NCBI RefSeq assembly: GCF_020520425.1
Contig: NC_079487.1
Coordinates: forward strand, 56,396,719-56,460,718
DNA: 64,000 nt
From: Spinacia oleracea
Taxonomy: Eukaryota; Streptophyta; Magnoliopsida; Caryophyllales; Amaranthaceae
Direction: 5' to 3'
Made by a program: the position numbers and the translations under genes. The first letter of the stretch is position 1. Each line of letters starts with the position of its first letter. Shown here in pieces: positions 11,962 through 25,288 of this stretch. A model generated the notes under the pieces. The model did no database searches, was not told the origin of the DNA, and worked only from the letters and a program-made list of their open reading frames with translations.

Positions 11962-14900
11962 TATAACAGCCCATTCTTAACGAGCTGTTAACTAGAATTA
12001 CTTATTAGCATTGATCAAACTTAACTCTTACCCACAAGGAATTAATCCATAATCTTCAATAACTCTTCATATTTAACTAAAGAATAATCATACAAAAACT
12101 ATTACAACCTTATATATGTAATTCAGCTAGCATATCCCTTTTCGCATTCGCGATCCCTTATTCAACTTCGAGCATTAACTAAACCTGCAAAATCGCGAAT
12201 AGGAATCTTCCCCCACTAGGACAGGTTCAAAGAACAAAGTCAGGGAAGTTGAGTACACATTGCCCAACCTGAAACTCATTTTAGTGGCTTAAAACATAAT
12301 TTCGTGAGTTATTTATTTCAAAGATAAAACCGATTCAATACGAATCAAATCATATTCAAATTAAGCTCAGTAATCAAATTGCAATAATTTAAAGCACATG
12401 AAACATTGAACATAACTTTGGTGTTTATAATTGATAAATAAATCAAGAAAAGATTTGCACTCAGTCACCAGGTGTTTTTCCAAAGATCGCACGGTTTATA
12501 TTTTCAGAAGTCTTCAAATCCATTTTTTCAGCATAACTAATTTCATCTGTTTTGAGAATGAATGCATCACATATTCTCAAACTTGTATCTCAGAATCTAC
12601 CCGAGCTTAAGTAACTAACACAACTCAACTAAGACTAATTCTCCATTCCCTAATACAACATGAACAAAATCTCATGTTGAGACTTGCACATATATATATA
12701 TTCCTTTTGAAAACAATGAACTCAAATACGGATTGCTCTCGATAATTTACTTTGGAAATAATATCAAATAATAATATCAATCCTTTAGAAATCCTTTAAA
12801 ATTCAAAGCTTTCACAAAATCAATGATTTAAGAGATATTTGCTTTTTCTAGAAAATTATTTACATTTCAAATCACACACACATTGACAAGCTTCACAATT
12901 GCTACTTCTAGCAAAATTAGACACGTTATATTTTTTTCAAACATATATACTAATCAGGGGAAGAGAACACGAATAGAGACGGGTTGAATAACCATAGTCT
13001 CCAAACTTTTGGGGTCGTCACCCACTTTTTCACGCATGCTTGCAAGACTTTAGGACATGTCCCCACAGAGATGTACAGATGTACATTTACACAAATGCAC
13101 AGTTGTGCATTTACACAAATCACACACAAATACACAAGTTGTTCATGACCGTTGTTAACGGCTTCTTCCCCACTAAAAACACATTTGAAAACTTATCCAA
13201 TAAATTGAGAAAATATATATTCTCACACTTACTCAAAGTCTGGTATCACAACAACACCTCATCTAAAATCTTAAACACAATTGAAAATCTTGATACAAAC
13301 CATACTTATACAAAGTGATAAATTTGTCCAAAATATTCGCTTAAATATCATAATGAATTACTCAAACATTTCCACAAATTTCGTATACGTAATTCTTGAA
13401 AAACAATTTTGAACATGGTATATATATAAAGTCCAACATTCTTAACAACACTCGAATATAAATTATATTTAAAGGTAAATCATATTTCTTAAACTTATCA
13501 CAAATCATTCTCTCCAGCTCAAATTTTCAACTCACTATTAATCCATCGAAATCTTTAATCTCAATTACACAATTGCACATTGTATTTGGCTTGTAACACA
13601 AAGATCACACCTCCAAACCATTAGCTTATAATCACAATAGCATAATAATCTCATACCCTTTTAATGCGTGATTTTCATAAAGTCTGATCACTTATAAGTA
13701 ATCCTAAATGAATCTGACTTCTCAATAAAATACTATACCCAAACAAGCTTAATAGCTCAATCCATACTAGTCAAACTTAACTTCATGCTCAATCGCACAT
13801 GGTTACGTACAAAACTCTATCACATAGATGTTATAACTAATTCTCATTAGGGTTAAAGTATAAAACAGATATATAAATCCAAAATTTACTCGTGTTGGAA
13901 TATAAATATATTATTTCATCTTATTCAAAGATAATCTTGGTCTTTCAAATTCAAACATACTCTTTACAGAAAACCACATAAAGATCTCAAACGAAATAAT
14001 TTAATAAAATGTTGAGCTTCCCAACTCGATAAAGGATAACTTGCTAAATATAGGCCATACTTCATAATTCGGAAAATCAAGTAATTAATTAAAATATATA
14101 ATATATTGAGTAGTTCAAAAACTAGATTCTAGAAGATCAATTAGTTTACTTCCTATGATTACTCAAATCATAAAACTTAGTTCAAAAAGTGTTTTTCGTT
14201 GTAACCAATCATTTTCGTCATATTCGAACTAAAATCATACAATAACTGGTATATTGGTGAAACTATCATTTAGCGATAACTTTAATCATAACATAAATAA
14301 AGAAAATAATAGTCTCGTAAAAATAATTTGTAGATCTTGTTATAAAACTTTATGGCTCAAATAATGGTTCAAGAAAATAAAGAGTACAAAAGAAATATAT
14401 CTCTCACGTATGGGTCAACTGGTAGTTCTTGATAAACCTTATTAATCCCGAAAATAGGTCAATATATATGAGTCACGTACTCATAATTTTCTAATCATGT
14501 ACTCCGTAGGTTATTTCAAAATTTATCACACCATAGCTCGAATACTTAGAAAGATGCTCAAACACTATTTATCAAACATGCATACCAACATAATTACACT
14601 AGCATAGGCTTGCCCGTAGCTTTCTGTAATGCAAATGACTAATAACTTCACAACCCATATTATTCTTATATAGGCATAACTATTTTCAACAAAATCTGGC
14701 ACCGATCATATACCAAGACACACGTTACTTTTCACAAATCTCACAGTCAAGCTTTCACAATTCACGCATTCATATCAATCATATATTTCACATTTGAAAA
14801 CAAAATAGGAAGTTCTTTGAAATGTTAAAATAAATGTACATTTCATACTTTCTTTCTGAAATCTCAAATTCCAAATCACAGCAACATAGTACTTGAGCAT

Positions 14901-16147
14901 AACTCAAAATTTTATTCTTAAATGTAAATCATATAATTCTTAAAATCCAGGAAACACAAGCCAACTTTTAGCAAAATGGATGGACAATGTGTACCTTCAA
15001 TCGTCACACCCAACCTCCAAGAATCTCATTTCTCGATTACCATCGATCGCTTAAACCCGAATTCAATCTTCCAGAACACATCACATACTTTAATCTCCAA
15101 AGATGACTCATAATCTTGACTTCCAATTTTATCCTGAACTTCTTAAATTAATCACCAACACTTTACCTCGCAACCAATAACACGAAATCAATAACTTGAC
15201 TCACAAAAATCGAATAAGAAACTCATAGTCAAATACTATTTTAATTCCTGACTAAAACTGAATTTCAAGGCTTTTTAAACCCAACTAACAAAATAAAGTA
15301 TAGGACAATAATGATACCTTGCCCTTTAGAAGCCAACAACACAATTAAGAAGTTGGGGAAGTGAGAAGTAACATGGAAGAGGGGCAACAACAACAACACG
15401 TTGGCAGCATCAACTGTCAGCTTCGGAAGATCGTATCTCTAAGCTCAGGGTTCCCATTTTAGTAATTCTTGGGCCTAAATTCATCAGATTGAAGAGATCT
15501 ACAGTTCTTTTTCATAGAACAGAAGCTCAAAATTATCAGAAGATTGTCTAAATAATAGAAATAGGTTCTGGTGCTGGCATCACAACAACAGCAGCAACAG
15601 TCAGTTTCAGAAGGGATTATCTCTTGGAATATTGCTCCAAATTGAGTGATTCTTGAGCCTAAACTGATTAATTTTTCAAGGGCTACCACTTTCATGAACA
15701 AGATATTGGAAAAACATGAACGCATGATGGAGTAATTTGATCAAGAAGAAGTCACGATTGAAAGGTAATTAGTTAGAGGAGAGACAAGATGAGATGGGGT
15801 TTTGGGTTTTCTAATTGAGATGACAAATTAAGAAACTAACTCACAAAATATGGGGCATGGAGGAGTTGACAGCATTGATGATTGGTGTCTTCCTCCTTGA
15901 TTGACACCAATGCAAGGAAAGGGAGGAAGGTTGACAAGGACTCAAGGGTGAAATAGTCTTTTTACATTAACTAAAATATTAAGATTTAATACAATATTAA
16001 ATATCTTTAAAACACTAATCAGTCTATATTAAATTTGTATTCCTTAAACCCATTTCCTCAAATATTTTAAAACACAATTTAAGATAAGTTAAGCTAATTA
16101 TATTATTATCAATTAATTACGAGTTGCTTAAAAATGGGGATATTACA
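11962..16147 (-). mobile_element. Solo-LTR-like element, 4.2 kb (TGTAATATCCCC family)
   Basis: Flanked by an exact 5-bp duplication ATAAT (11957-11961 and 16148-16152). On the minus strand it begins TGTAATATCCCCATT at 16147 and ends AATGGGCTGTTATA at 11962, ends that are inverted-repeat-like as in TGTAACACCC...GGGTGTTACA Gypsy LTRs (the terminal CA is mutated). About 250-650 bp inside the minus-strand start there is a CT-rich, leader-like stretch. I see no gag or pol frame, primer-binding site or second LTR, so a solo LTR is the simplest reading; 4.2 kb is long but within the range of large chromovirus LTRs. The rest is AT-rich noncoding sequence. Confidence 0.65.
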
Positions 16148-17370
16148 ATAATTATTCCTATCAAAATGACTATATTATTATTATTTTTTCATAGTTACTA
16201 TTCTGATGATATAGTTACTTTACAGAACCTATAGTTTCTATAATAAAAGATGCCGATTACCCGGTTCACGTTAATTTACAAAAACATTCTGTTCCACGAT
16301 AATTATAGCGTGGACCAGGTCCATACAAGTGGGATTGGACAATTAATATGGAATGGATGAAATAGTATGTCGCCAAAATAACAGTGAAATTAACCTTGGT
16401 AACATGATGCAATTATTATGATATTACGTACGTTGACTTACAGAAGTAATGAGGTTGTCACTGATTTTGAATATTTTAATAAACACATGTTCTAAGCTGT
16501 AATATTGATGTCTGGCAATAGAATTTTTTATTTTTTTTTGTTTTTTTGTTAGGCAAGTAAGGATAATAGAAATTACTACGATATGGAAAGTGAAAATTAA
16601 TCAGCAGCTTCAGTGTTTGACTGACACACAGAAAATATAGCAAGCGTCGATGCGTGGACATTATAGCATTCCGCCATTAAGACTACAGAGTAAAACACTA
16701 CAACTAGCAATTACTCCATATTTTTTTATAGCTAGGCATATGACCACTGTACTATGTATTTGCACTTATTGCTCTTAGATAATTTTTCATTTAAGGACAT
16801 TTCAACATGTTCCAAATTTCCAATTGCTCATCCAATTCAGAAATTAAACAAATTAAAAGAGAACATCTAGTCGACTCAAGTCGAGTATGTTAAAGAAGTA
16901 CACGACCGCTTGAACTCAAACCGAGTTGAGTTCTTCAATTATGTTGTTCAATTTCGCTTCATGAGTAGCAAGTTTAAATTCAAGCCTGAACTCGACCCAA
17001 AGTAGGTCAAAAGTTGTATATATATTGTATTATAAACTTGGCACATGCTAACCTATCGTGAATCAGGCCATCAGAGTAATTTTGGCTGGGCAACGTATGT
17101 AATGTACTGTCACGTGACAGTTACTTCGCGATTTTAAACCATAACTATATGAGGTTTAGAGTAAATTTATGATTTAAAGAGTTATTATGTGCTTTTTAGA
17201 GTTTCTATGCGATTTGCGTCTAGCCCACTTTATATACCTTTTAATAAAAAAATAAAAATTCAAAAATATCAGATTTGTTCATTTCTCTCTATTTTTATTT
17301 TCAATCTATGTTTTCCAGATTTTTATCAAATTTCTAGGGTTTGTTCATTTTTGTTCGTAATTATCTTATA

Positions 17371-17719
17371 CTCCCTCCGCCTCAAAATGTTCTTTACGTA
17401 ATCTATTTTGGATGTCCCAAAATGTTATTTACATTTCATTTTACATTATCACATAAATGCTTTAATATTCTATCAAAATTTGTGTCAACTTTTATTATTA
17501 CCAATTAAATTCAATGGTTAATAAATCTCTCATACTTTTCCATTGAAGCATAAAATCTTTTCCATTTTCCCAATGTCATATTTTTATAAAAGTGAAAACA
17601 TTATAAAAAAACGTAATTTGTCTTGTTTAAATAAAAAAAATAGAGGAATCTCAATGCAAATAGTCATTACATCGCGCTGCAAAGTACCAAACGTAAATAA
17701 CAATTTGGGAGGAAGGGAG
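17371..17719. mobile_element. Stowaway-type MITE
   Basis: A 349-bp AT-rich element with terminal inverted repeats CTCCCTCCGCCTCAAAATG (left) and, as complement of the right end, CTCCCTTCCTCCCAAATTG, both followed by TTTACG-like sequence. The left flank is TA (17369-17370); the right flank is TG, so the expected TA duplication has one change. CTCCCTCCG ends are characteristic of plant Tc1/mariner-derived Stowaway MITEs. It has no coding capacity. Confidence 0.85.
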
Positions 17720-19574
17720 TGATTGTACTAATTGGATCTACTACAGGAGGAAAAAATGGAGAGTAGTAGATCAAGAAGGAGGTTCTCCATTACTTTAACC
17801 GAATCGAATAATTTGCGTTCATCTACAAATCATCCCTAGAACTTTGAGGGATCACATTTCGATTCATTGTTTTTAAAGTGATTTTAAGTTTATTTTTCTT
17901 TAAAATTAAAAATGTTTGTTGTTTTGGAGAAATTAACGTTTTTTTTGCCGAAGTATCGTTTTAACTTTGCGAATTCGTTTAGTAACTTCGCGATTTTAAA
18001 TAGTAACTATAAGAGTTTTACAATACCTTTATGATTTAAATAGTTAATTACTATGTGATTTTAGAGTTTCTATATGATTTTAACTTTAACTATATGATAT
18101 ATATGGAGTATTACTATAACATTTGCTTATTGTATGTTATAATGATTTATCGATTATATTTGACTATAAATTTTAATATTATGTGACTACAATCGATAAA
18201 GGTTTGCCCTCTTCTACAAATTGATGCAAGAGTTTGGAAAAACTTATGTCTCGGTTCGTAATTTTTAAAGTATTTAAAGTTTATTTTTATTTGAATTTAA
18301 AAATGTTTGTTGTTTTGGAGAAATTAGGGTTTGTATTTTGTCAAAATATCGTTTTTAATTTCGCGAATTTAATCAGTGACTTCGCGACCTTAGAAAATAA
18401 TTATATGAATTTCACAATAACTTTGTGATTTAAAAGTTACTATATGATTTATAATAATTCTACGTGATTTAAATAATTAATGTATGGATATTGATGATTA
18501 CTATGCCATTTAATTTGATTGTTGTTATAATGATTTATTGACTATATTGGACTAAAAAAAATCATGATTATTGAATCATATTTTCTTGAGATTTATAGTG
18601 ACATTATAATTCAAATAACAACTATTGATTCTTAAGGTTACTATTATAAATAATAATTATATGAGTTGTAAAACAACTTTAAGATTTAAAGAGTGACTAT
18701 ATGATTTATAATAATTTGATATTGATGATTACTATAACATTTGGTTATTATTATAATAATTTATTGACTATATTTGACTATAAATTTCATTCTTATTGAA
18801 TCATGTTTTACTGAGCTTTATAATGACTATATTAACCAATTAGTAACTATTAAATTTATAAGGTTTCTACTTAATTATAATATAGTACGCAGCTTTATTT
18901 TTTATTTTTTTTGAAAATGTTTTATATTAATAACTACATGAGTTTTTACGGAAACCATAATACATAAATTGTAACTATTGAATTAATATAGTGAATATAC
19001 CATTAAATAGTGAGATATATTTCAAATATTGAATATATGAGTTAACCACGCACTATATGATATTGATGATGACTATAATTGAAATCGTGGATATATACAT
19101 GAATTGTAAAATGACTATATAATTTAAATAGTAACTATATTATTTTTGTAGTTACTATTTCATTACAATAGTTTTTTGGTCTAATTGAAAATGTTTTCTT
19201 GTTTAATAACTTAGATAAATTTTTAAGAAACTATATGATTCGGATAATGACTATAGTATACGAAGTATGATTTATTAATTTCCTATGTATTATATTAGTG
19301 ACATATGTAATTTACACATAGAATATCTAAACTTTTAACCGACTATATTACTTATGTGATCACTATATGGAATATTTTTATTAGAATTATTGAGAATTAA
19401 TTAGTTTACCGTTTATGTGAATTTTATTATTTTTAACAGTACTTGTATATTTCACACAGCTACTATATGATATTGGCAGGGATTATATCGTCATTCAAGC
19501 AGTGCTTACATAACTTTTAGGATGACTATATAATTTTAACAGTTACTATTTTATCGTTACAGTTCCTGTACGGT

Positions 19575-19676
19575 AAATATAATCAAGACGCGAAGAGTTA
19601 TGATAAATTCAAGAAAGAAGAAGAATTGAGAATGAAGATAATGGGAAAAGGGAAGAGGACGAATATATTGTTGTAG
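19575..19676 (+). other. Second exon-like open segment within the repeat tract
   Basis: Thirty-three codons open as KYNQDAKSYDKFKKEEELRM and end in a Lys-rich tail at TAG (19674-19676). The opening resembles KYKDDA at 11468, suggesting two copies of the same terminal exon in the tract. It is too short and too diverged to name. Confidence 0.25.
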
Positions 19677-20504
19677 TTATATTTGTTGTATTATTTCACG
19701 CTTTCGTTTGTATATATTATTGTTGTAGTTATGTTTGGTATATTTTCTTATGTTGATGAATAAAATATTTAGGTACCTATGTTAATGAACGATTCAATGG
19801 CTTCTAAGGAGTATGAATGTATTATCATTTTGACTCAAGTGCTAGCATAGTGTGTATTAAAGTTGAAAAACTAGAAAAATAAGAATTATTTTATAGTAAC
19901 TCTTTTATTATTACAGTTATTCGTTTTTTTATTATAGTTACAGTTGTTTTGTTATACTTAGTATTTTTATTGTAGTTATTCTTACGTTATTATAATTACG
20001 TTTTTCCGTTATAATAAATATTGTAAATTCATATTAATATTTTATGGTTATGATTACTTTTTTTAGTTGTTATAATTACTCTCATAGTTAAAGTTCCTAT
20101 TTTTTTGTTATAGTTATTCTAATAAATAAAACATAAGATTCAAAAAAATAAGGTTAATATATTGTAATACCTCGTATTTTTAAGTAATTATAAATATAAT
20201 TAATTATATTTATAAAGCATTTTTATTATTTTGAGAATTTAAATCGCATATAAATAGTTATTTAAATGTATTTAATTAATTATAATATTTATTAATTTAA
20301 TTATTTACGAAAAAGAATTTAAATTTCAAGTTGGGAATTTAATTGGGTGAAAATAAAACGACTCGAATTATTCTAAAGTCTGATCCAATTTTATAAGGAA
20401 CCCAGACGAATAATTCAATAACCTTATTTTATTCTAGCCCAAATCATCGTGCAAGCCCAACTTCAAGATTCCTAATAATCCTAGCCTTCCTAGGATATGA
20501 AAAG

Positions 20505-20513
20505 CTATAAATA
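20505..20513 (+). promoter_or_regulatory. LTR TATA box (CTATAAATA)
   Basis: CTATAAATA about 340 bp into the LTR, followed by a CT-rich leader and a GC-rich block (20640-20880). The sister LTR has CTATAAATAG at the equivalent place (61729-61738). The Pro/Ala-rich frames in this leader are not credible genes. Confidence 0.55.
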
Positions 20514-22352
20514 CACCTCATCTCTCATTAAACCCTCATTTTTCATTAAACCTCACAAACCCTCACAATCTCTCTCCTCTCTTTTCTTCCTCTTCACTGC
20601 ACACTCCTTCCATTTCTTTCTTCCTTTCTTTCTTATCTTCGTGCGCCAAGCCCGGGCAGCGCATCCCTCACTGCTGCGTGCTCTCGCTGCCTCATCTCCC
20701 CGCAGAAATACGAGCCCGTGCCCGTGCGCTGCTGCCTCCCCTGCCTCTCGCCCTGCTCCTGCGCCCTTCCGTCCGCCCGCGCACCCTCACGCAACGGCAA
20801 CAACAACAACAACCGTAGTTGTTGTGTTGTGCCTCGCACACATCCGTCCCTTTGTCTCTCATTTTTCTCCCGGTTACATCAACCAAAGTAACTGTGATGT
20901 CCTTTAGACCGACATGGTATAATTCCTCTTCTTCCTCCTTTTCTCTATTTTAAATTATGTTTTAAATTATGATTAATATTGGATTTTTATTGATTATTAT
21001 ATTGGGATTGTTTATGAACATCAAAGTTGAGGATTTTGATGATTAGATTATTGATGACTATTTTTATTTGAAGGACATTAATTTTCAGATTTGGTTTATT
21101 AGATAAAGCTTCAATTTTTATGGATTTAAATAATTTTTATGATGATTTAGGGTTAGGATTTTGGTTTAAGCCTTATGACTAATTTATTAACATAATCAGA
21201 TGACAATTTTAATTATGGTAATCAATAATAATTTTCAGATTCATTAAAAGTCTTAAAGTGTCAAGTTTTAATTGTTTTAAGCATGACATTAATTAAATTT
21301 CATGCTAGGATTTTGAATGATTAATTAGAATTATTATTTTAATGATTAACGATTAGTTTCTAATTAATTCAAACATTTTAAAACTAAATAAAGTTGCTGG
21401 AAATTTAATGAACATGGATAATAATTAAGTATTATTATTTTAATGATAGGAGGAGATTTCTAAATTAGTGGATTGAATCACAAAGTGGCCCCCGTACTTA
21501 GGTATTCAAGGTACGTACAAGTCTAGGGTGACCAACTTATTTTCATGTAAATACATGTGGTGATTTTATACCATGATTCATGTTACTTGGAATATTTATG
21601 GATTCATGTTTGAATGTGTGAGCAAGCATGTTATATTGTTATGGATAAAATTTATGTTTGTTGAATTGAGGTGAACAAGTATGTTTTGATTGGTTATGTT
21701 TGTTGAATTTAAATAACAAGCATGTTGTCCAAGTATGTTATGCATGTATAGTTTGATTCGCAAGCAAGGAATTATTTATGCTATTATACGTAAAGTCTAG
21801 CATGTTATGAGCCAGGTTTATTCTGTGCCTTACTGTATTATTCCAGTAACCACATATGAAGGGTCTTCTCATGTAAGCCACTGCATATGTAGGGTAGACT
21901 TTCGAGTCATTTTATTAAGTCTCATATGAAGGGTCTGCTCAAGTAAGCAACCGTATATGTAGAAAGAGTCATGGTGAATTGATTTAGGAATTATTCGTGC
22001 GTAGTGCACAACCCGCATGTTTACAGGCATGTTATGGACTCAGCTCAATAGTATGTTGAGAAGGAACAATGGAGTAATTTCACTTGAGTCTTGAATGTGT
22101 TGATCACAAGTCCTAATGATTCTAATTAAAAGAATTATTTTTTGGTTGTTCGTTTATTAGATGCCTTGCTTGATCGTGTGAGTGGACTGTGTGAATAAAA
22201 TATTTATAAACGTAAAGTGCAATCTGAACAAGCTTCAAAACTTTGAACGTATGTACCTTGACTATGAACAATGGGGGGAGTACCTTACCAAGGGGTTTGT
22301 ACTCCTATGTATGATACACGACGTTGTTTCATTTCTTTTATGCGCTGGAATG

Positions 22353-23744
22353 TGTGAGGGGGTCGAAAAAGCACGAGGCTAATGCGTGACCTCGTCCCTC
22401 GTGGGTGTGACGATTCTTTTTATTCAATCAAGTGTAATTGGATTTCCTGTGAGTTTACACCCAATTGACTAGTAACATAGGAGTCGCCATTCAGTTTTTA
22501 ACGACAATGAGAAAAACTGACAAAACCCGGATCTCTCAACATACACCCGCAAGGTAGAGATTGAGGGTTCGGGGGACTGTAACTACCGAGAGGAGTATTC
22601 GCTCTTCGATAACTCCAGAGGCAGGATATCCTTACTAGCTCAGCATAAATAATAGAAGGGACATGTGTTAACTAATAAACTAATCTGAGTTGATTTTAGC
22701 AATATGCAACATATAATACTAGATCGATCGCGATTATCTGATTTAAATAGCATTAAGGGACCTAGCATGATAATCCAATTTCCCAAAAATATGATATTTG
22801 TTAGGCGTGGTAGAACAATCAGATTTAGTTAGTTTAACAGTTCATAAAAAGGGCGAGGAAAGCAATTAAATCATAGAAAAGGGACACATTACGACGCACC
22901 CTTGAGAGGTGCGTCACGGTTCTCAGAAAACTAACCACTTTGACTTTGCTATTTCTCCTTTTTATTTAACGAATCTCAAATTATGGGACAGGATACGTTC
23001 TGTTCGATTTATGGATCGATTGCGACAGAACGCGTGAACAATTTCGCAGCGTGAGGCTTAGGCTAGGGGTTGGAGTCAATACTCAGAATATGAATTGTGT
23101 GTTGTCTTCATGTCGAACTTAAGGCCCTATTTATAGAAAAGAGTTCATGGAAAGATAGAATTCCAGAACTCTAATCCACGAGGAATTAGGAAAAAACACG
23201 TACCAGGTATTTTCAGCGCCCAGGCCTGGGCGCCGAAGATTTCGGCGCCCAAAGCCAGGCGTTGAAAATAGGATCTGGGCTGTTTTTCTTAGTCAGATTC
23301 GGATTCCTAGAATCCGGAGTATTTGAGATTTAATTGAGTCTTTTAGTGCGTATTAACCTTGCGACGGGATGCGTCTGGGCCCGTTACGAACTCTAGGCTC
23401 GTTAGGATTTTAATTAATACGTGACTCCTATTTTTGAATCATATTAGGAATAGGATTCTCTCGCAATTTCTATCTCATTTAGGATTTATGTTGGAGTGCA
23501 ACACCTAATTCTGACAGGTTTCTATCTTTTATGACTTGCCACTTTTAACAATTACCGATTACGGCAGTTACTATTTTTAGCAGGTTTCCATATATAGCAG
23601 GTTTCTATAAATAGCAGGTTTCGGGTGAAATGAAAAGGGGAATTGAGATTCGTTATTTTATAGGAGATGCGTTGTCAAGTGGAGATTTACGTTTTCATCA
23701 TCGAACCTTCCCTTTCGGGAATGGGGACAAAGTAGGTGTCTACA
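22353..23744 (-). repeat. Outer Tat element 3' LTR (LTR A)
   Basis: 1,392 bp, TGTGAGGG...GTGTCTACA on the plus strand. Compared with LTR D it lacks a 76-bp segment after 22530 (D positions 43744-43819), which accounts for nearly all the length difference. It contains the hairpin GACGCACC/GGTGCGTC (about 22893-22915), a minus-strand TATA box near 23126-23136 and the GC-rich palindromic module at 23210-23270. Confidence 0.9.
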
Positions 23745-23837
23745 GTTAGCCCCCACTTTAACTGTGTCTTGGAGTAAGACGATGGTCAAAGTATTAGACG
23801 GAGTGCGTCGCACAAGCCACGGTGACCTGTTTTGGCG
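23745..23837 (-). other. Polypurine tract and stub of outer Tat 3' region
   Basis: GTTAGCCCCCACTTTA adjoins LTR A; on the minus strand this is the polypurine tract that primes plus-strand synthesis. About 95 bp of 3'-untranslated sequence follow and then fuse to LTR B at a GAGGGTC stretch common to both sides (23837-23843). The same stub sequence continues unbroken at 25289-25395 in the inner element, which shows where the outer one was cut. Confidence 0.8.
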
Positions 23838-25288
23838 AGGGTCGAAAAAAGCGCGAGGCTAATGCGTGACTTGTCCCTCGTGGGTGTGACGATTATTTTT
23901 ATTCAATCAAGTGTAATTGGATTTCCTGTGAGTATACACCCAATTGACTAGTAATATAGGAGTCGTCATTCAGTTTTTAACGACAATGAGAAAAACTGAC
24001 AAAACCCGGTTATCGAGACATAAAGGGAGTGCAATTATGTTTGACCACGACGGCCGTAGGTTCCCTTGTGATCCTTGGTGTGGGGATCTCTCAATATACA
24101 CCCGCAAGGTAGAGATTGAGGGTTCGGGGGACTGTAACTACCGAGAGGAGTAATTCGCTCGTCGATAACTCCAGAGGCAGAATATCCTTACTAGCTCAGC
24201 ATATATGATTGAAGGGACATGCGTTAACTATCAAACTAATCTGAATTGATTTTAGCAACATGCAGCATATAATACTAATTTGATCGTGATTATCTGATTT
24301 AAATAGCATTAAGGGACCTAGCATGATAATCCGATTTCCCAAAAATATTATATTTGTTAGGCGTGATAGAACAATCATATTAGGTTAGTTTAACAGTTCA
24401 TAAAAAGGGCAAGGAAAGCAGTTAAATCATCGAAAAGGGACACATTACGACGCACCCTTGAGAGGTGCGTCAGGGTTCTCAGAAAACTAACCACTTTGAC
24501 TTTGCTATTTCTCCTTTTTATTTAACGAATCTCGATTATGGGACAGGATACGTTCTGTTCGATTTATGGATCGATTGCGACAGAACGCGTGAACAGTTTC
24601 GCAGCGAGAGGCTTAGGCTAAGGGGTTTAGAGTCAATACTCAGAATATATTATGTGTTGTTGTGTCTTGTTTCACGTCGAAACTAGGGGTCAATTTATGG
24701 GGAAGAGTTCGTGGAAAGATAGAATTGCAGATTTCTAATCCACAAAGAATTAGGAAAAGGAACGTACCCAGGTATTTTCAGCGCCCAGGCCTGGGCGCCG
24801 AAGATTTCGGCGCCCAGAGCCAGGCGTTGAAAATAGGGTCTGGGCAGTTTTTTGTTTAGTCAGATTCGGATTCTAAAATCCGTAGAGTTTGAGATTAATT
24901 TGAGTCTTTTAGCGCGTATCAATTTGTGACGGAATGGGTCTGGGCCCGTTACGAACTCTAGGCTCGTTAGGATTTTAATTAATACGTAACTCTTATTTAG
25001 GATTTATTTAGGATTCTCGCGGTTTTCTATCTCATTTAGGATTTATGTTGGAATGCAACACCTAATTCTGACAGGTGTCTATCTTTTATGATTTGCCACT
25101 TTTAGAAGCTACCTTTTACGGCAGTTACTATTTTTAGCAGGTTTCCATAAATAGCAGGTTTCGGGTAAAATGAAATGGGGAATCGAGATTCGTTTATTTT
25201 ATAGGAGATGCGTTGTCAAGTGTAATTTTTATGCTTTCATCATCGAACCTTTCCCTTGCGGGAATGGGGACAAAAGTAGGTGTCTACA
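23838..25288 (-). repeat. Inner Tat 3' LTR (LTR B)
   Basis: Lacks the first bases TGTGAGG expected of the family, having fused with the outer element's 3' region through the shared GAGGGTC. The minus-strand TATA position reads CAATTTATGG (24691-24700) where the other three LTRs have CTATTTATAG, so this promoter is probably dead. It carries the palindromic module at 24774-24835. The right edge adjoins the polypurine tract GTTAGCCCCCACTTT. Confidence 0.85.

Larger units (their letters stand above)
16148..20162. repeat. ATAGTTACTATATG-type repeat tract, segment 3
   Basis: Repeats resume at 16190 and are dense over 17990-20110, with forms such as GATTTAAATAGTTACTATATG and, near the end, TTATTATAGTTAC. 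The less repetitive 16265-17360 part holds GCGTGGACCAGGTCCATAC (16311-16329), which resembles GTGAACCTGGTTCATATGA at 50912-50930. A small open frame starting MESSRSRRRFSITL (17756-17839) lies just after the Stowaway element; its significance is unknown. Confidence 0.7.

Noticed and set aside
20497..20907. 136-codon frame starting at the LTR TATA region
   Set aside because: Begins at the TATA box itself and runs through the CT- and GC-rich leader; a chance frame.
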